A DNA stretch of 64,000 bases from an uncultured Prevotellaceae bacterium (GTDB lineage Bacteria; Bacteroidota; Bacteroidia; Bacteroidales; Bacteroidaceae), in contig ONAG01000009.1 of assembly GCA_900315745.1 (NCBI GenBank), positions 1 through 64,000 on the forward strand. Reading direction: 5' to 3'. How positions within the stretch are numbered: the first letter of the stretch is position 1; each line of letters opens with the position of its first letter. This document shows, one piece after another, positions 57,108 through 64,000 of this stretch. The notes below the pieces were generated by a model. The model ran no database searches, was not told the origin of the DNA, and saw only the letters and a program-made list of their open reading frames with translations. The position numbers and the translations under genes are program-made.

Positions 57108-58901
57108 ATGAAAATGTCTCCAAAAAACAAAGTCTCCAAGACCTTTTTCTATGCAAGTCTGTTGGCTTTCATAGCATTTGTCGCATATATATTACATATA
57201 AATCAAGAGGTGCTCTATACGGCGCACGACCGTTCCGAGTTCATTTACGGAGAACCCTTCTTCCACACACTCATGTCGAAACCCTTTGGCGTGATGCGGT
57301 ATGCGGGAGCCTGGCTCACACAGTTTTTTTATAAGCCCACCATAGGTGCCGCCATATTGGTGGCTATCTGGGTACTCATATACTATGTGGGCACCAAGGC
57401 ATTCCAGTTGCGGGGTGGTGCTACTGCACTGATGCTCTTGCCTATTGCCTGTCTGCTCACCTCGATAGTCGATTTGGGCTATTGGATTTACATATCCACC
57501 ATCAGAGGTTATTGGTTCTCGCAGTCGGTAGGTTATCTCGTCATGCTGCTGCTCTTGTGGGCAGCCCGTTGCACCCCACGCAAATGGCATCTTGTATGGT
57601 ATCTATTTGGTGTTTGCATCTATCCGGTGCTTGGGTGGTTTGCCTTGCTTTTCGTCATAAGTCTTGCGCTTTCCCAGAAACCGTCTTGGCGAGAGTTTTT
57701 GGGGATTGTCTTGCTTTTATTTACCGCTGGCATCTGGCACACACAGTTCTATACTAATCTGAAATCCGACGATGTCATTTTGGCAGGCTTCCCTCGCTTT
57801 GACACTCCAATGGACTCAAGCGAGCATCTCTCCATCCCATTCTGGGTACTTGGTGCTGTATCCATGCTCATTCCGCTGTGTGGCAGGTATCTTGCCCGAC
57901 CAAAAGTCAAAGCATTCGTTCCAGTGTTGTGTGCCGCTGCAGGCATCATCTTCACCTTGTCGCTCATGTACTACGATAAGAACTATATAGAGGAGATGCG
58001 CATGGTGCGTCATGCCGAAACAGACAACTGGAAGGAGGTGCTCAATATGGCTGAAAAGAACAAGAAGCCTACTGCCACGATGGTATTTCTAAAGAATATT
58101 GCACTGATGAATGAAGGTGGACTGCTCGACCGTTCGTTCAAGCTTGGCAACAATAGCACAGACATCAACAATCCCGATACGCTCCACGTCACCCTTTTGG
58201 ACATCGCATCACCTTTGGTATATTACAACTATGGCATGGAGAATGAAGCCATCCGTCTGAATTTCGAAAATGCAATACAAGCAGGTTTCTCGCCCTTCTA
58301 TCTGAAGATGCTTTGCCGTTGTGCCTTAGCGGTAGGAGATGAGAAGTTAGTGGAACGCTATTCCACCATATTGCATCATCATCCGTTTTACGGCAACTGG
58401 AAGCCGGCTCCGGTCACAGAAAAGATCAAGGAACTGCAAAAATGTTATCCCGATGAAATCACCGGGGTGGAGAACAGTGAGAGTTATATTGTCAATGGCA
58501 TCAGCCTTTGGTACGAATCCGATAGCAAAGTTGCTTCCGAACAGTCATTGCTCTATGCCATGTTACGCTGTGACTCACGTCGCTTCTGGCCATCGCTTCG
58601 CAACTATGTGAAGTTGCACCTCGACGAGGAATTTCCTTTGCACGCAATGGAGGCATATATTCTGTTTATGGACAAGGCACCTGAAGAAAAGCGCATGATG
58701 CTACCTGTCGAGCAGTCCGTTTACGAGCGCTACAAACAATTCTGGGGGGCTTTGGAAGGTCTTGCAAAGCCAGGTATGACAATTGAACAAGTAGGTGAAG
58801 AGATGCTTGAAGAATATGGAGATACCTACTGGTGGTACAACATCTTCGGAAGGAAACCCATTAATATAACAGGAAAGATTGGAAACGACATACATGCATA
58901 A
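57108..58901 (+). CDS. DUF6057-type polytopic membrane protein, copy A
   Basis: A 597-residue protein starting at 57108 (MKMSPKNKVSKTFF), just after the promoter. Eight or nine membrane helices fill residues about 10-305 (YASLLAFIAFVAYIL; ILVAIWVLIYYVG; LGIVLLLFTAGIW; VLCAAAGIIFTLSLMYY). The remaining 290 residues are soluble, helical and TPR-like (KMLCRCALAVGDEKLVERYS; HHHPFYGNWKPAPV). The family is widespread in Bacteroidetes but has no known function as far as I know. First gene of a tight four-gene operon, 7 bp before the first CxxCH propeller gene, and a paralogue of the third gene (same helix layout and FYxxW element). A role in anchoring or serving the haem-type lipoproteins is inference. 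Confidence 0.7.
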   Translation: MKMSPKNKVSKTFFYASLLAFIAFVAYILHINQEVLYTAHDRSEFIYGEPFFHTLMSKPFGVMRYAGAWLTQFFYKPTIGAAILVAIWVLIYYVGTKAFQLRGGATALMLLPIACLLTSIVDLGYWIYISTIRGYWFSQSVGYLVMLLLLWAARCTPRKWHLVWYLFGVCIYPVLGWFALLFVISLALSQKPSWREFLGIVLLLFTAGIWHTQFYTNLKSDDVILAGFPRFDTPMDSSEHLSIPFWVLGAVSMLIPLCGRYLARPKVKAFVPVLCAAAGIIFTLSLMYYDKNYIEEMRMVRHAETDNWKEVLNMAEKNKKPTATMVFLKNIALMNEGGLLDRSFKLGNNSTDINNPDTLHVTLLDIASPLVYYNYGMENEAIRLNFENAIQAGFSPFYLKMLCRCALAVGDEKLVERYSTILHHHPFYGNWKPAPVTEKIKELQKCYPDEITGVENSESYIVNGISLWYESDSKVASEQSLLYAMLRCDSRRFWPSLRNYVKLHLDEEFPLHAMEAYILFMDKAPEEKRMMLPVEQSVYERYKQFWGALEGLAKPGMTIEQVGEEMLEEYGDTYWWYNIFGRKPINITGKIGNDIHA

Positions 58902-58908
58902 AAAAACA

Positions 58909-60423
58909 ATGAAAAGACATATCCACCCTTATTTCCAGTTTATGGCTGCAGTCTTGCTGCTCTTGTCATCGTGTGTGCATCACCCCGATGTGCCTTCTTC
59001 ATCCAAAGAAGCCAAGTGCCTGCCTGCCATCTTCCCCGATTATTGCAATGTCACAGTGCCTTGCAATATTGCGCCACTCAATTTCATGCTTCCTGCTGAC
59101 CAGTACGAAGAGTGCGTGGCACGTCTCACCACTCCTGATGGCAAGCAGCAGACATACGGCAATGGTGTGAAGGTGCAGATACCAGAGTCGGAATGGCATG
59201 CCATGCTCGAAGTCTCGAAAGGCAAGAGCATCAAGGTGGAAGTTTGGGGCTTGAAAAAAGACGAATGGCTGTCGTTCAGACCATTTGACATACAAGTGGC
59301 AGAAGAACCTATCGACGAATATGTGTCGTATCGTCTTATAGAACCATCGTATGTCGCTTGGACCTTTATGGAGATAGCACAACGCAATCTCACCTCGTTT
59401 GAAGAGACGCAGATTTTCAACAACGAGATCACCATGAATGACAAAAAGATAGGCCAATGCATCAACTGCCACAGTTATCAGAACTACAAGACCGACAACA
59501 TGCTCTTTCACGTGCGGCTATCCAATAGCGGAACTGTTATTGTTAACGATGGCAAGATTTCAAGAGTCAACTTGAAACGCGACTACACCATATCGGGTGG
59601 AGTATATCCGGCATGGCATCCTACTGCCAAACTGATAGCCTTCTCGACCAACAAAACACGGCAGGCATTCCATACGTCAAATCCCAACAAAATCGAGGTG
59701 TACGATCTTGCCAGCGACATGATTCTCTATGATGTATTGACTGATTCGGTGAGCATTGTCAGCAACGATTCCACTCTCTTGGAGGTTTATCCTACATGGT
59801 CACCCGATGGCAAATACCTATATTACTGCAAGTCTGTCCCGCTTCCTGAAGAGTTGCGTGATAAGGATATCAGGTCCACCTACTCCAAAATACAATACAA
59901 CTTATATCGCCGTTCGTTCGACATAGCATCGCACAACTTCGGTGAAGAGGAGTTGGTGTATGATGCAGCATCATCCGACAAGAGTGTTACGTTGCCACGC
60001 ATCAGCCCCGATGGCCGCTATTTGCTGTTTGCCCTTGGTCAATATGGCTGTTTCCACAGCAGGCACCATGATGCAGACATTGTCTGCATCCCAATGGACA
60101 AATATACTGGCACAGCCCTCACAGGAGAGACCTCTTCAGCCATCGACCTTACCCTTCTCAACAGCAAAGACTATTCTGACAGCTATCCTTCATGGTCAAG
60201 CAACGGTCATTGGATCATGCTTGCCAGCCGTCGCGACGACGACAACTACAGCCGTGTCTATTTTGCCTATTTCAACAATGGGAAAGTGGCGAAAGCTTTC
60301 CTAATGCCCCAGGAAGACCCAGAACATCATACCTTCCTTTTGAAGAGCTACAACCGTCCGGAGTTCATGGTGGAGCCTGTCAAGATTAGCGTCGATGAGT
60401 TCAGTCGGGTGTTTGACAAATAG
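58909..60423 (+). CDS. Lipoprotein with CxxCH haem-c motif and TolB-like propeller, copy A
   Basis: A 504-residue lipoprotein. Start chosen at 58909 (MKRHIHPYFQFMAA); in-frame ATGs at 58879 and 58894 would overlap the gene before. Lipobox LLSSC. An N-terminal beta domain begins with IFPDYCNVTVPCNIAPLNF, a motif repeated in the paralogue. A single CxxCH motif (C184-INC-H188, followed by Ser-Tyr) is typical of c-type cytochrome attachment sites. Residues about 215-495 form a TolB/PD40-like propeller: YPAWHPTAKLIAFST, YPTWSPDGKYLYYC, RISPDGRYLLFALG, SWSSNGHWIMLASRRDDD. HHDAD (about 390) could supply a second haem ligand. Possible function: single-haem electron-transfer or sensor lipoprotein in the periplasm; this is inference. 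Confidence 0.75.
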   Translation: MKRHIHPYFQFMAAVLLLLSSCVHHPDVPSSSKEAKCLPAIFPDYCNVTVPCNIAPLNFMLPADQYEECVARLTTPDGKQQTYGNGVKVQIPESEWHAMLEVSKGKSIKVEVWGLKKDEWLSFRPFDIQVAEEPIDEYVSYRLIEPSYVAWTFMEIAQRNLTSFEETQIFNNEITMNDKKIGQCINCHSYQNYKTDNMLFHVRLSNSGTVIVNDGKISRVNLKRDYTISGGVYPAWHPTAKLIAFSTNKTRQAFHTSNPNKIEVYDLASDMILYDVLTDSVSIVSNDSTLLEVYPTWSPDGKYLYYCKSVPLPEELRDKDIRSTYSKIQYNLYRRSFDIASHNFGEEELVYDAASSDKSVTLPRISPDGRYLLFALGQYGCFHSRHHDADIVCIPMDKYTGTALTGETSSAIDLTLLNSKDYSDSYPSWSSNGHWIMLASRRDDDNYSRVYFAYFNNGKVAKAFLMPQEDPEHHTFLLKSYNRPEFMVEPVKISVDEFSRVFDK

Positions 60424-60428
60424 TCCAA

Positions 60429-61937
60429 ATGAAGCATTTACATCTAATATACACTCTGCTTTTTGGTGTGGCGGTTCTCCTATTTTTCGGAATCGCCTAT
60501 CCACACCACCTGCATTATCAGGAGCAGTTCCAGCTTTTCCTTTTCGACAGCAGCTATGTGTGGGATATTGTCAAGTTGCCAGGTGGCATTGCCGACCTAT
60601 TGGGACGCTTCTGCACACAGTTTTTCCTTTTTGCATGGGTGGGAGCACTTATCATTGCTGTTCTGCTATCCTTGGTGCAACTCCTGACCCTGCGTTTGGC
60701 AAAATGGGGTTGGCTCTATGGTCTTAGCTTTGTGCCTTCGTTCCTGCTCTGGCTCTTCCTGCTCGACGAGAATGCACTGCTTGGTGGAGTATGGGCTGTC
60801 TTGCTCACGCTTCTCGCCTCTTGGCTTTTTGATAAGCTCAATCTGACAAACAGTTGGACAAGGCTCATTCTGCTCATTGCCTCCATTCCCCTACTCTATT
60901 GGATGGTGGGACCGGTGTGCCTCCTATTCTTTTTACTACAGGCTCCGATTAAAGGGAATGACAATGCAAAACTTAAACATCCTGCATGGTATTGTGTAGT
61001 GTTCGTGCTTTGGGCCGTCGTGCCCTTCATCCTGTCCTATTGCATTCCAGTGCCAAGCAGCAAACTATGGTTTGGCATACATTACCATCGCTACCCGGCA
61101 GAAAATCCTGTTCTGCTTAGGGCTGCCACCATGTCTGTCTTCGTCCTTGCATTCTTTGCACGTACTTGGGTCAAAACCTCGAGCCGAAATGTTGTAACTC
61201 TACTTTCCTTTGTGCTGGTGTCCATCGGCATGGGTGTTCTCGTCTGGGAAAACAGCAATTTCAAGGCAGAAAAGGTGATGAAATACGATTTCATGGCACG
61301 TTTCCAACAATGGAACCGCATACTTGAAACCATCAATGTCGAAAGACCAAACAACCAAATCAGTGTGACGGTACAGAATCTTGCCTTGGGAATGAATGGC
61401 TTGCTCACGAAGCACTTGGCAGACTATAACCAGAACGGAATCTTAGGTCTCTTGCCCGATATCGGGACAGACGCGACCAGTCCTTTGCCTACAGCAGAGG
61501 CATTCTATCAGTTGGGTATGATTACCGTCGCCCAGCGTACTGTCTTCGAGGCACAGGAAGCGATTCTTGACTTCCAGAAAAGTGGCAGATGTTACAAGCG
61601 ACTGGCACAAACCAACCTGATTCTCGGCAACTACGAAGTGGCACGCAAATATCTCACTGCCCTGCAAAAAACCCTCTTCTATCGTGAATGGGCAAATGAA
61701 ACCTTTCCATTGTTGGGGAATGAAAAGGCGATAGCCGAGCATCCCGAATACGGACGCTTGCGTAAAATGGCATACAAGGAAAACTTTTTCTTCGGCGACC
61801 ATGTGACCTCTGACATGCTCAAGAGCCTCTTCCAAAGCAACACCGACAATCGCCTTGCCTTTGAATATCTGAAGGCATACTACATGCTTACAGGCGATCG
61901 TGAAAACTATTCCAAATTACTACTTGAGTACCAATAA
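60429..61937 (+). CDS. DUF6057-type polytopic membrane protein, copy B
   Basis: A 502-residue paralogue of the protein at 57108, starting 5 bp after the propeller gene. About eight membrane helices (LIYTLLFGVAVLLFFGIAY; TQFFLFAWVGALIIAVLLSL; WGWLYGLSFVPSFLLWLFLL; GGVWAVLLTLLASWLF; AWYCVVFVLWAVVPFILSYC; ATMSVFVLAFFARTW; LLSFVLVSIGMGVLVW) and a shorter soluble C-terminal part (from about 300) with TPR-like helices (LAQTNLILGNYEVARKYLTA) and the FYREW element matching FYGNW of copy A. Function unknown. The next gene is the second CxxCH propeller, so membrane protein and propeller come as two consecutive pairs. Confidence 0.7.
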   Translation: MKHLHLIYTLLFGVAVLLFFGIAYPHHLHYQEQFQLFLFDSSYVWDIVKLPGGIADLLGRFCTQFFLFAWVGALIIAVLLSLVQLLTLRLAKWGWLYGLSFVPSFLLWLFLLDENALLGGVWAVLLTLLASWLFDKLNLTNSWTRLILLIASIPLLYWMVGPVCLLFFLLQAPIKGNDNAKLKHPAWYCVVFVLWAVVPFILSYCIPVPSSKLWFGIHYHRYPAENPVLLRAATMSVFVLAFFARTWVKTSSRNVVTLLSFVLVSIGMGVLVWENSNFKAEKVMKYDFMARFQQWNRILETINVERPNNQISVTVQNLALGMNGLLTKHLADYNQNGILGLLPDIGTDATSPLPTAEAFYQLGMITVAQRTVFEAQEAILDFQKSGRCYKRLAQTNLILGNYEVARKYLTALQKTLFYREWANETFPLLGNEKAIAEHPEYGRLRKMAYKENFFFGDHVTSDMLKSLFQSNTDNRLAFEYLKAYYMLTGDRENYSKLLLEYQ

Positions 61938-61940
61938 GCG

Positions 61941-63428
61941 ATGAAAAAGTTTCTTTATATACATATTATAATCGGATTGTTGATGGTAATGGGGATGACA
62001 GGTTGCACCTCCGAAACGGTCAGCAACGCAAAGCAGGAGAAAGTACTGCCTCAAATCTACCCCGACTACATCGGTGTCACCATACCCGTGAATATCGCTC
62101 CCCTCTGCTTCAGCATGGCAGATGAGAAAGCATTGCTTATCGATGCCGTCATAACAGACCATCATGGAAACAGCCTCCATAGCCAAGGTGAAGAATCTGT
62201 AGATTTCGACATAGACGACTGGCACGAGCTGCTCGGTCAGAACAGTGGAGACTCACTCAGCGTCACCGTTTCCGCCAAGTTTGACGACGGTTGGCACACC
62301 TATCGTCCGTTCTCCATCTACGTCAGTCCTGACAGCATCGACTATGGCATCTGTTACCGTCTTATCGCCCCAGGCCATGAGGTATGGAGCAAAATGGGAA
62401 TCTACGAACGTGACCTCTCGTCGTTTGACGAGCGTGCGTTGATTGAGAACACACAGTTTGAGGGATGCGTCAACTGCCATAGTTTCAACCGCGGCAACTC
62501 TGCCGACATGAGCCTTCATATCCGTGGCAAGCATGGCGCCACACTGCTGCGCAAGGATGGTGGTCCTATAACCGCTTACAACACCAAGACCGACCAAACA
62601 CTCGGCCTATGCGTCTATCCTTACTGGCATCCGTCTGGCCGCTATATCGCTTATTCCACCAACACCACCAAGCAGACGTTCCATAGCGCACACCCCAACC
62701 TTATTGAAGTCTTCGACGAAGCCTCCGACCTTCAGGTCTATGACATCGACAAAAACGAATTGCTGCTGTCGCCACTTCTCAAGCAAGACTCTGTCTATGA
62801 GACCTATCCCGTCTTTTCTGCCGATGGCCGTTCTCTCTATTTCTGTGCCGCCCGTGCACTCCCAGAGGACAACCATCAACTCGACTCCATCCGCTATAAT
62901 CTCTGCCGCATCGATTTCGATCCTGCAACGGGAAGCTTCGGAAACAACATAGACATTATTATCGATGCCGAGGCTCAGCACAAGTCTGTATCCTTCCCTC
63001 GTCCCTCCTACGACGGGCGTTTCCTTTGCTACACACTCTCCGACTACGGACAGTTCAGCATCTGGCACCATGAGGCAGACCTCTACCTGCTGGACCTCTC
63101 CACTGGAGAGAGCCGCCCCATGGCAAAGGCTAATTCTGAAGATACGGAATCGTTCCACAACTGGAGTTCAAACTCACGCTGGATGGTGCTAAGTTCACGC
63201 CGCGACGACGGTCTCTTCACACGGCCATATTTTTGTCACGTCGATGCAAAGGGAAATGTCAGCAAGGCATTCATGCTGCCGCAGAGAAATCCACGCCGTT
63301 TCTATCGTGAACGATTCCTTTCGTTCAACGTGCCCGATTTTGTCATTGGCCCAACCAATTTTGACAGTCATAAAGCCAGTGGCATCATCAACGATGAATA
63401 CCGCAAAAACTTTGGCGTGCGCAAGTAA
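61941..63428 (+). CDS. Lipoprotein with CxxCH haem-c motif and TolB-like propeller, copy B
   Basis: A 495-residue paralogue of the protein at 58909, starting 3 bp after the membrane protein gene. Signal with lipobox MTGC; QIYPDYIGVTIPVNIAPLCF matches the N-terminal motif of copy A. CxxCH at C176-VNC-H180 followed by Ser-Phe. The propeller has YPYWHPSGRYIAYST, VFSADGRSLYFC, RPSYDGRFLCYTLS, NWSSNSRWMVLSSRRDD, in the same order and spacing as copy A. WHHEADLYLLD keeps the His-His-x-Ala/Asp element. Conservation of the CxxCH in both copies, while flanks differ, suggests it is functional. Last gene of the operon, followed by a strong terminator. Confidence 0.75.
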   Translation: MKKFLYIHIIIGLLMVMGMTGCTSETVSNAKQEKVLPQIYPDYIGVTIPVNIAPLCFSMADEKALLIDAVITDHHGNSLHSQGEESVDFDIDDWHELLGQNSGDSLSVTVSAKFDDGWHTYRPFSIYVSPDSIDYGICYRLIAPGHEVWSKMGIYERDLSSFDERALIENTQFEGCVNCHSFNRGNSADMSLHIRGKHGATLLRKDGGPITAYNTKTDQTLGLCVYPYWHPSGRYIAYSTNTTKQTFHSAHPNLIEVFDEASDLQVYDIDKNELLLSPLLKQDSVYETYPVFSADGRSLYFCAARALPEDNHQLDSIRYNLCRIDFDPATGSFGNNIDIIIDAEAQHKSVSFPRPSYDGRFLCYTLSDYGQFSIWHHEADLYLLDLSTGESRPMAKANSEDTESFHNWSSNSRWMVLSSRRDDGLFTRPYFCHVDAKGNVSKAFMLPQRNPRRFYRERFLSFNVPDFVIGPTNFDSHKASGIINDEYRKNFGVRK

Positions 63429-63430
63429 CG

Positions 63431-63464
63431 AAAGTGCCACACCATGAGGCGTGGCACTTTTATT
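63431..63464. terminator. Bidirectional terminator after the CxxCH operon
   Basis: AAAGTGCCAC (63431-63440) pairs perfectly with GTGGCACTTT (63451-63460), 10-nt loop, with T-runs on both strands. It also ends the YigZ-type gene on the minus strand. Confidence 0.9.
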
Positions 63465-63472
63465 ATTTTCCT

Positions 63473-64000
63473 TTATTGTCCGAAGGAGAGTTTTTGCAGC
63501 CTTTGCCGCAACTGTTCTGCCATTGACTTTCTGATTGCCAATTTTATAGAACAAGTATTGTCAAATTCTTGTGAGACGATACGTGGCGACAGTTCCTTTA
63601 TCACCCTCATGACATCATTCATCATGATGTAAGGGAAGTCGAATGAGACTATTTCCTCCACTTGCCGAGCCACCACCTGACAATGGTCAAGAGCATCCGA
63701 TGCAGCAGAGCGATATGCCACAATCAGCCCTCCCGTGCCAAGGTTCACCCCACCGTAGTACCTCACCACAATAATTAATATATCGGTGAGTTCACGGCTG
63801 TTTATCTGTCCCAAGATAGGTTTCCCAGCAGTGCTTCCAGGTTCCCCGTCATCATTGGCGCGGAAGTCTTTTCTCTCAGCCCCCAACATATAGGCATAGC
63901 ACACATGGCGGGCATCAAAATACTTTGTGCGGTATGATGCAATGATAGATTTCACATCATCGATGCTCTCCACATGATGTGCAAAGGCAAGGAACTTGCT
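63473..64000 (-). CDS. YigZ/IMPACT family protein, 5' end cut by window
   Basis: The frame stays open to the window edge, so at least 175 residues are present and the true start lies beyond base 64000. The sequence SKFLAFAHHVESIDDVKSII continues the usual YigZ start, followed by ARHVCYAYMLG, DDGEPGSTAGKPIL and VVRYYGGVNLGTGGLIVAY, the UPF0029/IMPACT core, and a shorter C-terminal domain (about 115-175). IMPACT-family proteins are implicated in translation-related stress regulation; the bacterial role is not settled. Convergent with the CxxCH operon. Confidence 0.9.
   Translation of the reverse strand, partial: SKFLAFAHHVESIDDVKSIIASYRTKYFDARHVCYAYMLGAERKDFRANDDGEPGSTAGKPILGQINSRELTDILIIVVRYYGGVNLGTGGLIVAYRSAASDALDHCQVVARQVEEIVSFDFPYIMMNDVMRVIKELSPRIVSQEFDNTCSIKLAIRKSMAEQLRQRLQKLSFGQ

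Overview
The window looks like a stretch of a Prevotella or close Bacteroidales chromosome. Evidence: SusC/SusD pair, many lipoproteins and secreted glycoside hydrolases, promoters of the Bacteroidetes type (TTG/TTTG, about 19 nt, TAnnTTTG), almost no Shine-Dalgarno sequences, and the Prevotella-style secretion tail (NLAGQRV...GIVIKDGKK) on several exported proteins. No insertion sequence, phage gene, CRISPR array or rRNA was found.

Layout. 1-9.1 kb: the downstream end of a glycan-utilization locus (DUF1735-type lipoprotein cut by the window edge, GH10-like surface lipoprotein with an altered active site, a secreted protein with three carbohydrate-binding-like modules, a GH3 lipoprotein), then a convergent CE1 esterase. 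9.3-10.9 kb: SPFH/band-7 membrane operon. 11.0-15.7 kb: GH92 alpha-mannosidase and a CotH-kinase-like secreted protein. 15.9-18.6 kb: small outer-membrane barrel and a His-rich Zn/Cd-type P-ATPase with a palindromic operator. 18.8-23.2 kb: secreted GH30 and a PL1-type pectate lyase. 23.3-25.7 kb: isochorismatase-fold hydrolase, acidic lipoprotein, GSCFA protein, tRNA-Tyr and tRNA-Val. 25.8-34.4 kb: a four-gene operon (HMA protein, Mrp ATPase, TamB, TamL). 34.6-43.0 kb: CE7 acetyl esterase, Pif1-like helicase, DUF4359-like protein, calcium-type P-ATPase and a TerB-like protein. 43.2-56.8 kb: a second glycan locus (GH3 beta-xylosidase with PA14 insert, two coupled GH43 enzymes, SusC, SusD and two surface lipoproteins), probably for arabinoxylan or a related xylan. 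57.1-63.4 kb: a tight four-gene operon made of two copies of a pair, a polytopic DUF6057-type membrane protein followed by a TolB-like propeller lipoprotein carrying one CxxCH haem-c motif. 63.5 kb to the end: a YigZ/IMPACT protein cut by the window edge.

How it works together. GH3, GH30, GH43, CE1 and CE7 activities fit stepwise removal of arabinose, acetyl and feruloyl groups and xylose from xylan, with the SusCD complex importing oligosaccharides; this substrate assignment is inference from families. The strongest candidate for an undescribed system is the duplicated DUF6057 / CxxCH-propeller operon. Other notable items are a roughly 20-bp intergenic motif (TAAGTAGGTAATCAAAATTA) in several copies, a hairpin at the probable 5' end of the susC transcript, and a GH10 homologue whose nucleophile position is Asn.
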